From Anseranas semipalmata (lineage: Eukaryota > Chordata > Aves > Anseriformes > Anseranatidae), in contig VXAA01007190.1 of assembly GCA_013399115.1 (NCBI GenBank), positions 99,979-163,978 of the forward strand: a stretch of DNA of 64,000 nucleotides. The letters are read 5' to 3'. The notes under the pieces are model-generated. The model did not search any database, was not told where the DNA came from, and was given only the letters and a program-made list of their open reading frames with translations. The translations under genes and the position numbers were made by a program. Every line of letters begins with the position of its first letter. Position 1 is the first letter of the stretch. This document shows positions 13,001 through 25,210 of this stretch, piece by piece.

Positions 13001-16000
13001 TTTGAAGATACTTTTAATATCATTTTCTGATTCTGTATTAGTATTTAGAATTAGAATACAGATCTCTGATACGAATCCGGCAGAGTTCTATAGCCCTTAA
13101 GTATTGGCCTTCTTCAGCTGTAGACTCCTGGATAATTTTGGTAGAAGAAATATTTTGTGTTCCTTGCTGCTTAAATGTACTGTATTTGTGCTTTGTGGAG
13201 TAATGTCAGCATTTTTGCTGAACATAAAAAGCATGTATTTCAGTACATTACCACAAGGATAGCAATCTGGGAAGGGGGGAAAAAAAAAAACAAAAAACAA
13301 ACCGGAGTCCTACAAACTGCATTTTCCAGCACGGCTCCAGTTAACCATGTGAATGTGCAGAGGTTGTTAGGAAGCCCACTGGGATTTCCATGCTCCGTGG
13401 GACATGTACGCATAGCTAAAGATCCTTCATGTGTGTTCTGGAGGCCCTGAAAGCAAATTGCAGTCAGCCAGGTAGTCCTGTTAATCTGTAGTAGGAGGGA
13501 GAAAAATTCAGAGACTAGCACTGGATCATCTTTTCCAATATATAAAAAGATGTGTGAGAGTTGCCATTTCCTGGATTTGTAGTTAAAATTTTTTGAAAAT
13601 CAGTATCAAAAATTACCTTTGCTTCGGTAATAATAGCAAATGTCTGCAACTCTTTACCAATCAGTTATCTGAAAGTACCTTTCAGTTGTTGTATCACTTG
13701 CATCACTGAGTGTTGAACACGATAAAGAAAACAGTTTTATATGACACCAATTTCTGCATTGCAACTTAGGCATGCAGTATTACTTTATCGGTACTTCTGC
13801 ACCCAGTTCAGATGCTTTCTCTATGACAACCTGCTTACACAGGCTGGACATCGTAACTCTACAGCCTGAACAACTTTAATTGCATTTATTTATTTGATAG
13901 AAGCAAGCTGTTTAGTACTGTTTTGTGGTTTGCTTACAGAAAGTATTTTGGGGAACAGTTACCCCAAAACAATCACCAGTCCAAAAAGCATTACTGTTAC
14001 ACTTGTTTTCAAAAATGAGCTACATACAAAGATGCTAGTTAGGTCTCTCACTAGCATGTTTAATGATGAACACATTAATACAGAATATGAAGTTTGATGT
14101 AATACACATTCATGTGAAAATAAGGATTTTATGCCTCCCTGAGGCAAGAGTTTTTAATTGGGTATCATCTCATGTACTGGTGTATCTAAAAAGACAAGAA
14201 ACTGAAACAGTGCTTATGCTATTAAGAGACAGAAACACCCTGTATCTTGCATGGGAATGGAAGACAGCAAGTTTTTGCAGAAAAACACTTAGTCCTGGGT
14301 GAAAAATACTTTTGTCCTGGGATGACCTCAGGACAAAATAAGTTCACGTGTTGCAAAAGTACCCTTTAATGGTTGCAAACAAAGGTGGAAGGTATCTATA
14401 AAAACAGAACCTGTGACAGTAACTTTCTGAAGGCAGGAAATCAGCTGGACAAGAGATAAACTGGTCTGATTTCAGACAAGGTCAGACTGCTGTTGAACTT
14501 CAGTCTCTCTGCTGCTATCCATGATTTTACCCACTTCCTAGTCTTGCACTCCCACAGGATCTGTTTGGCAGAGATTTGGTGCTTCTCTTGACATGTTGCT
14601 GAGCCATTTCCCTTCACTGTGGAGACTGTAGAAAGCTGTTCCTTTATCTTCCCCTTCCTCCTAACCACGTAGTGACGTAGAATGTCTTTATGCAAGGTCA
14701 GGTGACAGCCATATTTACACACAGAATCACAGAACCATTTAGGTTGGAAAAGACCTCCACGATCATCCAGTCCAACCTATAACCTAACACTACCACATCC
14801 TCCTTTAGTCCTTTAGTACAAGGAAAGGGGGAAAACTAGCTGCCAGCCACAGAAGGAAGAACAGGAACATGCAGTGAAGATGGTAGACCCTTAACCCAGG
14901 TAGGTAGGCCCAATAGTTTGAATATAGCTTTTCTTTTAGTTCTTCACTTCTTTGAAAAACGTGTACTTAGCTCTATTTAGTTGATATAGGTAGGGTGTGT
15001 GTGTGTAGTGACTAATTGTACTTGACTATTTAAAGTGGTGCGAGTAAAAACTTTTAGTTGCTTTAACATGTTTCGAGATTAACATGATTTTAAAGTAAAT
15101 GAAGAACATCAGCCTAGAGAAGCTAACCTAGAGAAGCTCACTGGGGCACTTTACCATGCCGTCCATCTCACCAGCACATTTTCCAAAGCAGGTACACTGT
15201 AATAAAAAGTCATGGATAGGGCATCATTAAAAAAGTGTCATCTGGGTGATCCTTGGGATTCTACTGTTTGGCAGGTAGCAAGATACTGGAGACTATCACT
15301 ATCTTCAGAGGGGAAACTGGATTAGATAATCTTCCAGAGGTGCCTTCCAACCAACATTTCAGTAATTCTGCAAAAACATTTTTGTAGCCTTGTATCGCTC
15401 AAAGCAAAATGGAATCCTCTTCAGACTACAGTTACTCCAGGGCAAAACATAATTTCTTGTAGAAAAGTTTTTCTGCTGGATTCTTCATCTCCTGTATCTG
15501 CATTAAACTTTTTCTCAGTACATTGATTTATTTTCCATAAATTTTTAAATCATAATACTGTCAAAGTATGACACCTGGCCAATACACACTGCCTCATCCA
15601 ACTGAGTGCAATAACAGCAGGAGGTAGTGCAATATATGTGCAATACCATATAAAGATTCCAATCCCTCTTTGGTAAAGTACAGACATGAAGTACGGCCAG
15701 CAACAGTGGAACATTTGGAAGAGCCTTTATTTACAAGATCACAAAAAAGTGTTTCTCCTTATGCTTCATTCAGCTCACTTATAAATAAGATCAGTGATTA
15801 TTTTGAGGCCTCTGCTCCAAACATATTTTAGAGCGCATTTTATGGCATTTCACCTGCTTGAGAATATTTTAATCTCTGTTTCTGCAAAGGTGTTAGCTTT
15901 TGCTCTTATCTTTTTCTCTTAATAGTATTATTATTATTTTTATTTATTTATTTATTTATTTTACCAGGATGCATGAAACAAAGATGAAGGAACTGGAAAT

Positions 16001-19000
16001 GGATATTGCTAAAAAAAACCAAAGCATTACTGACCTTAAACGGCTGCTTCAGGAGGCAACAGAACATGAGCATGATGCTGATAAAAACTTACAAGACCTA
16101 AAAGGACAAGTGAGTAAAATCTAGCCATGACTCTGAGAATAAATTGCTTAATATTAATTTCCTTCTAGTGTCTGTATTGGCAGAGTATATTATTTATTCT
16201 CTAATCCGTGGTTTTTTTTTTTTTTACAGTCCTAGTTGCCATAATTGTACATTTAGATACTTGAGCTGATTAATAAGATTTACTACAATATATTTATTAT
16301 CAATATATATTCATGACTTGCACTTCTTAGGGGAAATTTCTCTGTAGTTCTTTTTTATTAGTTTCATTGATCATTTGAAACCTGTAAGTATAGATAGTTC
16401 ATGATGTCTTAAAATCTTGCCAGCTTGTTCAGCAGATTGATTTGGCTACAGGAACATTCCTCTTTCTTCCAGGTCTTTTTTGGGGTACTGACTTTGCCAT
16501 CCTAAAGGGGATTTTCATGTCTGTTTCCAGTATGGCATCTTATACGCGGTCCCTAATAAATCTTACAAATATATTCCACACAGGGAAGAATTCTTGAATT
16601 TTAAACTAAGGTATCTTTGAAAAGATATATCAGGTTTTCAACTTCAAGTACACCAGAGATGTAGCCCTAGCACTATCCACCTAGATTAGCTTCCATCTTC
16701 TCATTTATTAATATGTACATGGTTTTCTTCCCTGGACATCTTGCACTGGTCCTTCTCAGAGTAAGGTATTGAATACACAGAATTTTCAGTACAGAAGTCA
16801 TATATATTATCTAAGCAAATAAACTTGTTCAATAAACAGAACTTGGAATGGAGTTCTATAAAACAATTATTTTCTTAAGCTTTGCTCATTTTCACTTTTC
16901 AGTTTAAAGTCAGTATTGTTAACATGAAGTGTATACCAACAGCAAAAATAGCATAGATAGAAAATTATTTTACCATGTGGGGCATAACTCTGGGGCATCA
17001 CACTTTAAGGTTTGTTTTGTATGTCAAATGCAGATGAGGGCATGTGGTCAAGGTTAACTTTTTCCAAAGAAACAGAGATTGATTGTCAAAGAATTTTAGG
17101 TAGTAGAACAAAAGTCTATCACTAACAGTAGCCTTATGAGAGTTCATAAATTGTCATTGTATTCAAAAAACACATATAGTCTCATATTTAAAAGATTTTA
17201 ATTTTTGCTCCTGCAACTTCTACTGGAAGGCACTTCTACAGGCTAACTTCCTCTCTGTTTAGGACCCTGTTTCTAATTTATGACTGCAGGTCATTTCTAG
17301 TCAACATACATTAATTTGCTTTTTAATTGCAAAATCACAGGCTTTTCATATCACACTTAAAAAGAAACTTGGACACATTAGATATTCAAATAAGCGTGTT
17401 TTTTAAGCATCTTAAGGTGTATCACTTTTTTAAGCATATCTATCAATTATCCTAATGTCTCAATGCATGTGTCTAACTTTCTTTGTAAATCTAGCTTGTG
17501 AATGATTTTTCTTCACCCTTCATGAAATATACAGCACTAACCTATACTAGCTTTAAGATGACTGTAGATAACTAAAGCTTTGCAGAAAGTGGTAGCAAGT
17601 AAACGCTTTTTTTTCCCCTTTGTGATCACCTAGTACTCGGTTACACCATTAGTATTATTTTCATTCATTTTATTAAGCTATGCCAAAGAGAATTAAGTAA
17701 TTCCACGTGAACTGCAGTATCTGTGGATACTGTTTTCACGACAACGATTTTTTTTAACCTTGTCTTTTAAGATTGAGCTTCTCGAACGCTTTCCTGACGG
17801 TGCAAGGACAGAGCAAGGCCTCATCAGGGAACTTCAGCTTTTAAGGTACACTATTTCTCAGCCACTATACATGAAACAAGAATGATCAAGGAACAGCCAT
17901 TGTAATTTTTATTTATATATTAGATTTTCTAAAACATTAGGATGATTTTAAAAAATATTCTAAAATGATTTTATATTCCAGATCAACTAATAATCAATTA
18001 GAGAAAGAAAAAGCAGAACTAGCTCACCAGGTGGAAGACTATAAGCACCACATACGCATGTATACAAGTGAAGGTCCTGCAGCCGGTAATCTCTTTCAAT
18101 ACCTAAAATAAATATCTTCATGTATTTTGGGCCTAAAACTATTTTTACTTAATATGTGTATGCAAGATGATAATAAATCCACAGATGTATATGTGGATAT
18201 ATATTAATGCTAAAATAACAGAAACTGGAGCAGATTAAGGTCTTTGATCTTTGAGTGCTTGCATAAGCTTTTCATAGGAAGTATTGGTAAAAATCTCCTC
18301 AATTAAAGATCTTGAACAAGAGGCTGGAATCGTTGCAAGATTTCCCTTTCCAAGGAAATGGGTATTTCATGCAACCGTTTGCTTCATAAGCCTCAGAAGA
18401 CTGCTTGTAAGATTTCAGTCATTCATTGAAACTCCTCTTGCTTTGGGTTCCAGGCTGCCAGAGAGCAAGTGTGTATTTCCAGATACCAGCTCTGTGAATG
18501 ATTTAAGACTTAGCAGGCATCAGTCCCACAGGGAAAACAAAGGAGGCCATTGAGAGCACTATAGAGCAATACACTGCCATAAGACCAGGAAAAAAAATAA
18601 ACATTCTTGAAATCATGAATACAATTAATAAGATCCTTAAACTATGTTATTTCCAAATCTCCTGCATTTAATTCAGAGATACTGCATATATTGTATTTAT
18701 TAGAAGTGTGCTAATAGACTGGCCATGGGAGTACTGCATTCAGTCACAGGAATTTATATACTATCACCTAATTTGTGCAAGAATTAAAGAAAAGCCTAGA
18801 TGACTTGAAATTTTGGTGGTTGTTGATCACAATTGACTTTACACACTTCAACTGTTTCAATTTTAAAGAGATGCAAACTTACTGTAACAAAAGGATTCAT
18901 GTGATTATCATTACCTTAAATTTCCTAACAAATTGACATTTTTGCAGGATATAACGAAACTGCAGAGAAGGATAAAAATGACAAGTTAATGACAGAAGTA

Positions 19001-19533
19001 GCTGACCTCCAGGCACAGTTGAAAGCCTCAGAGTTGGAAAAACAGCAGTTAAAGGTGAGTTGCAAAGAGCATCCTGAACAAAATTATGGTCAGCTAGAAA
19101 GAGCTATTTAATATCTAAACTAACACTAAAACAACAAGGCTATTTTTAAGCATTACATTTATGAAGCCGCTTTTGTTGTTCATGAATTTGCTGCTTCTGG
19201 GTAGATTTGTTTGTCCGTAGTAGAGTGAGGACATGTCTGTTCTCTTAATAGTTTTGCCTCTAAAGAAAAGGGCAAAAAAGCTGTTGCTGACATGTATTTC
19301 CAAAGTCCTGGATTCAGATGGTACTCCTTCGTTCTTTTTAATAGGAAGAAACAAAAAAACTGAGAAAAGAACTGGAAAACTTCAACCCTTCCTTTTTTGA
19401 AGAAATCGAGGATCTGAAATATAACTATAACGAAGAAGTAAAAAAAAATATTATTTTAGAGGAAAGATTAAAGCAGCTTTCTGAAGAGTTGGGCATTCAA
19501 GTGGATAGTCCAGCCAATGTTTCTGTTGATTAG
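1071..19533 (+). CDS. CEP290: CEP290 C-terminal part, 19 coding exons (5' partial)
   Basis: Centrosomal protein 290 is a long coiled-coil protein that links membrane to microtubules at the ciliary transition zone. Exons: 1071-1178, 1753-1952, 2574-2787, 2996-3133, 3219-3440, 4020-4136, 5299-5444, 6355-6510, 7224-7347, 9601-9735, 10005-10091, 11767-11931, 12273-12395, 12735-12907, 15968-16109, 17772-17845, 17982-18085, 18948-19054 and 19345-19533 (stop TAG). All have AG acceptors and GT donors with compatible phases. Lengths sum to 2724 bases, giving 907 residues. The translation is heptad-rich coiled coil and matches remembered human CEP290, for example QLSMHYESKTKG, SGRSGKT and FEEIEDLKYNY. 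If numbering follows the 54-exon human gene, these are exons 36-54 (inference). The region covers the human microtubule-binding segment and the C-terminal regulatory tail. The 5' part lies outside the window. The tail is shorter than human and one intron holds an open cassette (7894-8544). Confidence 0.96.
6843..6947 (+). mobile_element. CR1 LINE 3' fragment
   Basis: This contains the conserved CR1 tail 'ggttggactggatgatct', followed by 'ggtctttgccaacct' and the terminal 'gattctgtgat'. It lies in a CEP290 intron and is short and non-coding, as expected of 5'-truncated CR1 copies. Confidence 0.85.
7894..8544 (+). CDS. candidate in-frame cassette or alternative terminal exon of CEP290
   Basis: This is 217 open codons inside the CEP290 intron 7348-9600. 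Upstream is a strong 3' splice site: a long pyrimidine-rich tract with no AG between 7808-7809 and the CAG at 7891-7893. The frame after that CAG is phase 0, and so is the junction between the flanking exons (7347 ends Leu-TTG; 9601 begins Thr-ACA). The 651-base exon would therefore insert without a shift. At the 3' end GAG is followed by GTTTGA, a weak donor with G at +5. If that donor is not used, the frame stops at TGA 8548-8550, giving an alternative C-terminus. The first ~50 residues are fairly basic; the rest is rich in Glu, Asp, Asn and Lys, with runs such as EAEDDEEN and EEFEEEERK. It has no hydrophobic heptads, so it is probably disordered. I recognise no homologue. It could be a bird or sauropsid exon, or chance. 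Confidence 0.5.
12469..12476. other. 8-base assembly gap in a poly-T run
   Basis: Eight Ns sit inside a long T homopolymer in the intron after the CEP290 exon at 12273-12395. It is an unresolved homopolymer length and does not touch coding sequence. Confidence 0.95.
14310..14338. repeat. 10-bp perfect inverted repeat
   Basis: TTTTGTCCTG at 14310-14319 is matched by CAGGACAAAA at 14329-14338 across a 9-base loop, within a CEP290 intron. No terminator or RNA-gene context is visible. Confidence 0.6.
14719..14816 (-). mobile_element. CR1 LINE 3' fragment
   Basis: The sequence begins 'cacagaatcacagaacc' and continues 'ttaggttggaaaagacct' and 'atcatccagtccaacct', the reverse complement of a CR1 3' end. 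It lies antisense in the large CEP290 intron 12908-15967. Confidence 0.9.
15230..15372 (+). mobile_element. diverged CR1-like fragment
   Basis: The segment 'ggattagataatcttcc' followed by 'aggtgccttccaacc' and 'agtaattctg' resembles a diverged CR1 3' end. It is older than the other copies and the left edge is uncertain. Confidence 0.6.
15927..15962. repeat. (TTTA)n repeat in the acceptor region of a CEP290 exon
   Basis: ATT/TTTA repeats run directly up to the acceptor 'ttaccag' of the exon at 15968. They take the place of an ordinary polypyrimidine tract, so repeat length could affect recognition of this exon (inference). Confidence 0.75.
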
Positions 19534-19567
19534 GCTAATGTTTAGTATCCTCAGTATTGATACAGAA

Positions 19568-20123
19568 AATAAATTCTGGGGCAGTTACATAATACTGATT
19601 TATTTGTCTATTTTCATTCTGGAATGATACAAGTTATTAAAGTTACAATGGTTTGGCACATACCACAGCATGCAGAATTGGATTAGACAATGGACTGTGG
19701 TCAGTATTTATACATATTGATACACCAGTCAAAATGAAAACCAGTTTTTACCTCCCCCAGCTACTTTGCAATATGAATTCAGAACAGTAATTGTGGCAAT
19801 ACACATTTTTCAGGAGCAGTCCAAGTTTTCAACTCTACCTAGAAGTTCAGAAACTCTGAAAGCACACTGTGTATGCTAAATTCCAGGTTAATAATACTAT
19901 ATAATTTATTCTTGCTCTCTTGTGCTAGAATACGTCTTAACAATGGACAATGTGGTTGTTGTCTCTGTTCTTACATCATTATTTGTATTTTCCTCAATTT
20001 TACAAAACTCAAGAATAAAGAATTGAAAATAAACTATTTTTGTAGATAAATGTGCAGCTATGTGAAATTTTTTATTTTGTATACTTTATATAGATGGATG
20101 TATACTTCTACAGTGCAAATAAA
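19568..20123 (+). terminator. CEP290: CEP290 3' UTR with candidate poly(A) signals
   Basis: AATAAA hexamers follow the CEP290 stop at 19568-19573, 20014-20019, 20028-20033 and 20118-20123. The first would give a very short 3' UTR; the 20.0-20.1 kb cluster would give one of about 0.5-0.6 kb. Which is used cannot be told from sequence. Confidence 0.55.
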
Positions 20124-20156
20124 CAAAGCCCCCTCAAACCACCAAGCATTCTCACT

Positions 20157-20162
20157 TTTATT
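20157..20162 (-). terminator. RLIG1: candidate RLIG1 poly(A) signal
   Basis: TTTATT on the plus strand reads AATAAA on the minus strand. It is the first such hexamer I see downstream of the RLIG1 stop and implies a 3' UTR of roughly 730 bases. A second lies at 20071-20076. Confidence 0.5.
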
Positions 20163-20894
20163 TATGCCATCTTGTTTCAAATACTTAACATGCCTTTGAT
20201 AAATTTAGATGCAGTCTTAAAATGACTATTACTAAGCCAAGTCACGTCTCTTTCTAATTACTAACGATCTTCAAAATAGAATGTGTATACTTCCTATTAC
20301 TTACTCTGATCTTAGTCCCAAAATAGTGGAATAGCTTAATTAGGTTTTCAGGTACTAGTATAATGCTGTGGCTTATCAGTTAAATAATACAATGAAATAT
20401 TTTCACACAAGAAGAACTTGAACCTTTAAAAAATTATCACATTTCAGGCCTAATTCTGGTCCCAACAGAAATCTATCCTGCACTGATAAGAAAAAACTAT
20501 ATCCTAAATCTGAATTCTACATGTTACAGTGTTATAGTTACTATAGTTAGAAAAGTGCAACCTACGGAACTTTTACAGTTGATTGCATTCATTAACTAAG
20601 CTACTAGGATTGGCCAGTGTTAGACAACATACTACTTAACCATAACAGTTCCAAGAATGGGTTCACAAGTTAAGGAGTTTTCAGAAATGATCATAAACAT
20701 GCTGAAAGCTAGATCTCTGTTCCGGATGTCACATCTCTTATCACATACAATTAGTCATTTAGGAAGAACTTCAAAATGCAGAGTACTGAGCCCGCTGCCG
20801 AAGCAGGAAGATTCCTTTTTGTAAGGAGTTCTGTGATAGACAGAAATGAGGAATGCAGGATGTACAGCAATTAACTTAAAATAGAAAAATAACT

Positions 20895-23800
20895 TCAACC
20901 ATCAAACTTGATATCTTTGAGTCTGTCAAATCTTTGACCATCTAGGTTTGAAAAATGGTGAAACAAACTCTTTGGTCCAAAGTCACAGTCATAGTCATTT
21001 CTATTAAAAGAAATGACAACAGGCCGAGAATTCAGGTATGTCTCTGCAAGTGGCCAGCATAAACCAAGATGATGGCGATGGAGCTAAAATAAGAAGAAAT
21101 AGATCTATTTAGAGATTTTGATATAGTAGCCCAACAGTGCCCAATTTGAGAGGGAGGGAGGCCTTAATTCTAGGATCCCCTGCAGTATGTCATTTGCTAT
21201 AAACATTCATCACTTATCTGTTGTTTGAATAATATGACTGAGTGAACCACAAAAGGCAAAACAGAACCATGGTGTCCTCCACAGCTTAAGAAATAGAAAT
21301 TAGCTTGCTAATTAATCAAAGAACACATTCTTATTAACAACCCTTGTTCTATATTATTTTAAAAAATTATTTCCTGTAATGTAAAGTAAGCTTTAAAATA
21401 CTGAGTGATTCCTGTACAGATAGGAAAACCATTATTTTATGTTCTCAATTACTAGTGGCATAATGTAGATAATGAGAAAGTTTAAGAAGTTGTCATGTGC
21501 AGTGATTACTTGACTAATTCTACTGTGACCTAATTTGCTAGGAGAATTTTTACTACTAAAAAAGGCAAAAAGCGAACAGTAAAACACAATACCTCAGATA
21601 CTACAATTATAGCGCTTTCCACATGTCTATCGATATATTTACCTTGATTAAACACCCATCACGGCAGTGCCACACAATTCCTTCAACTTTACCCTCGCTG
21701 CAGCCTTCAAACCAAGACAGTATGTCATTTTGTTTCAAAGTAGGTGGATTCTTTATTTCAAATGCTCCATGTGGTACAAGAAGATGTACAGGTTGCTTTT
21801 TGCTTCCCAATCCTATGTTAAAAGTAGGAAAAATCTTCCTGCTAGTTACATGCTTTAACTTAACATTTTCCTCACTTCTGTTATTGCAGCTATCTTAAAA
21901 GCATCCTATAAAGGCAGATTTCTGTTAGGCACTACAAAAATGTCCTGCCTTTAAAAGACCAGTTAAATATACGTAAGTATCAAATGTTGTTGTCTCTTCC
22001 TCATGCAACTTTGATTTATATAAAATAAATTAACATAACATAGAGGTTATAAAGTCTTCTGTTTTGTCCTCATGCTCACCTCCTCAGTAACCATAAAGCC
22101 AATAAGTAAATTCTTCATGCTTCAGATCACAATCCATATCACAAACATACATCTTACTTCCTGAAAATCTGGCATATTTTCTTACGAATGTGGATTAATA
22201 CTTAGGCCAGGCTGTTAAAAAATGCATTGCCTCTTCACTGACTGAATATTTACATTGAACAACTAAGAATAAAAGCTATCAAAGGAACTGTAACAAAAAA
22301 AATTCTAAACAAAAAAATTCTAACAAAACGTTTAGACTACATACTTCTATTTTTCCTATCCATCCTTACAAATTACTATAGCAGCCAAACTAAGAAATTA
22401 AAATTTACTTGCTCATATATAAGTGTGTTTTTTGTTAACAAGCTTTTAAAGGGAGAACTCACAGCCAATATTGAGTTTAAATTACATTTCCTTAAGAAGA
22501 TACCCATAATATTTCATAATTTTAAAAACTGCAACTAATTACTAATTCTAGGACTAAAACTTATGGTTGAATAAAGTTTTCTATTTTAATGGACTAAATA
22601 GCATCAGGTAAGCAAGTAAAAAAAAAAAAAGCCAAGAAAAGGCACCATCAAACAATCTTAAAATATTTTTAAGAATGATGTTTAAAACAATTTTTCCAGT
22701 CAGAGTGGTTTTTTTCTGAGGAAAAAAAAAATTAAAAATTGTTACTCATTACCTGGTCTGGAAACTGCAATAAGCATTAGTTAAAAATCTATGTCTTGAC
22801 TGCTGAGAAAGCAGAGCTCTTCAACAGTATAGCCATTTCTTCCTGTCAGATGTCAGGCACAGTTCTGCATCAATATAGCTGAAACCTCAGTTTCAGGAAT
22901 GGCATAAATGTTTTCCTCTACATAGGTATACACAAAACAGGTATACCCTGTTTTTTTTTTAAATCGGTTATCTTAATGCTTATAATTATCTTAAAAAATC
23001 ACAGTTATCTTAAAGCTTATATGGTTCTTTGTATGAATAAAACTGCTGCCCTTTTTTGAAAGACAAAGCATTTTTATGTTAACTCCTGAAGAATATGCAG
23101 GCAGAAAGAGGTTTAATAGACAAACAGACTCATGACAACTCAGCTTTCCGAGCTGATTATTTTTTGGGTGCCAACCTGTGAGTGTTCATTGAGCTAGCCC
23201 TTTCTTTCCTTTCTAGAAAATGTTACATTTCTAGTTTAGAACATATTTTTATTATTATTATTTAAAGGGAAGAAACATTATACAAAGAAAATTAATACTT
23301 TTCCACCTAAATATCACTGAATAGAAAAAGTATTTAACAATAGACCACACAAACTTACCATATGGATTTGCATTAATATTCGTCCCAATAAGCTCCAATG
23401 TTTGTTCTAGAAGTTCTGACAATGGCACCGGACAGATTTCCAAAAGCCCAGGGTCAGCATGGTGTTTCAATACTAGTGCTATTTCAGCCTCATAATTTAC
23501 AACAGATGAGTGCCAGCAATACTGCTTACTATTTTTCTCCACAGGCACCCAACCTATGAGAAAACATTGCATTTTACCAAAGTAAGTACCTAAATTTATC
23601 ACATGCATATTAGAACTGTACATGCACTACAAAAAACAGCTACCTTACTTACAAACAGAAAGAGTTATCTAGAAAAAGAAATGTCAGAGGAATACATACA
23701 TGTCAATTTTGCTGTACAGACATATAGAGTTTCAGCTGAAGAAAAACTGGAATTATTTTCACTATGTCAGAAAATAAAGCCTTTCTGGATAATTAATGAA

Positions 23801-25210
23801 CAATATTCCAATTGTTTTCCAAATGTTAGCTACTACTTACAACTCTGGAACTAATTCTAATTCACTTCAAAACCGATTTTTTTTTCCCCATTTTATCATA
23901 TGTACCTGGCATATGTCCGTTTTCATCGGGCAAAGGATTGCCATTAGAGAACTCTATTTCCTTTGCTGGAATCCAGGTATCTGGAACAGGCTTGAAATCT
24001 TCTTCAACGTTCCAAATAAATTCTAGACATATAAATGTGGCATTTAGTTTTTGGCAAACTGTTAGCCAATTTTACATTTTCATCCTCTATCAATGCAAAT
24101 ATAAAACCTTGTTTTAAAGACAGTAGTCCAGATTACTTTGTACAAGCACAAACACTTGTCATACTCCTATGGTCTAGAGTAAGGAGGGTTTAAAGGAGCA
24201 TGTTAGCCTGTAAGCCGCATATTTAGCAGCACATTTGTAAGTAGTTTAAAAGTTCAAACTAACTAAGATTAAGAAATAGCTACCTAAATAGCCAACATTA
24301 TATTTAAACTAAAGCAAGAGAAGTAAAGTTGAGTGACATGAAAAAAAACAGAGCAAGATCACTGACATTTCCTGTGTTAAACTAGAGGTGTTCTTCCACT
24401 GGTAACTTACGTTACCAAAGCAGGAAAAAATCTTCACTAACCTTTGCAATCTTCCAATGAATATAAGAACTGTTTAAACCTTTTTTCAGCTTGTTTGTTG
24501 GGTCTTCTGTCCAGCCTGGCCCATAGGTACGGTTGCCCTAGAGATGCCAGAGGTATAAAACCAGCAGTTTACTTCAGTAACCACACCCTGCAGAGTACTA
24601 AAATCAACTACATAGAAGGTAAAATATGAATTCTCATTTGTCAATACAAAATATTTTACATCCAAAAGATTACTTAAATTAATAAATTAATTATTGTATA
24701 TAAATCTAAAAATCTACTTGTAGAATCTTGCCTAGTTTAATACAAAGTTTTCTTACAATTTCAGGTAAAGGTAAGAACCCTAGTGATGCAATGAATCACA
24801 GTCTTCTCACTTCCTCCCAACATCCACAGTTCTTTTAATTCTTCTCAAGGAAATTAAACATCCCCTATATAAATTCCAGTGTGCAAGCAAGATTTACTAA
24901 TAAGAAGTTTTAAAACTGGAATAGTTCCTTGACTGGCACATTAACTTAAACTCTACTTCATGTATGTTAAAGTGTAAAATTTCTAACAACTTTATAGACA
25001 TCTACTATATTTATGGTAACTACTACTTTGTGGTCAAGTAAAACAGACTGCTAGTCAACATGAGAAATATGCATACGGATTCTCCTTATTACCTTTATAG
25101 GTAGTTACATAACAGCAGGTTCCATCCACCTTTTCAGTAGGAATTGCACTGTATATATCTGCCTCTAACGCTTTTCCATTTAGAGTTTCAGTTGCCAAAA
25201 CTTTAAATGG
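20895..25210 (-). CDS. RLIG1: RLIG1 (C12orf29), RNA 5'-phosphate/3'-OH ligase, exons 2-7
   Basis: RLIG1 is reported as an ATP-dependent RNA ligase that joins 5'-phosphate and 3'-hydroxyl ends after AMP attachment to a lysine. Minus-strand exons in order: 25210-25093, 24537-24442, 24022-23906, 23553-23359, 21812-21643 and 21084-20895 (stop TGA 20897-20895). Phases are compatible and each has an AG acceptor; every internal exon has a GT donor. The frame gives about 295 residues, against about 325 in human. The first exon here carries the nucleotidyltransferase motif I, EKVDGT, whose Lys is the AMP-accepting residue. Later come [43 protein letters not shown] and CLIK (motif V-like), and then [11 protein letters not shown]. 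The coding start is missing: exon 1 (about 30 residues in human) was not found and may lie in the N gap at 26910-27036. The gene is convergent with CEP290 and divergent from C12orf50. Confidence 0.95.
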
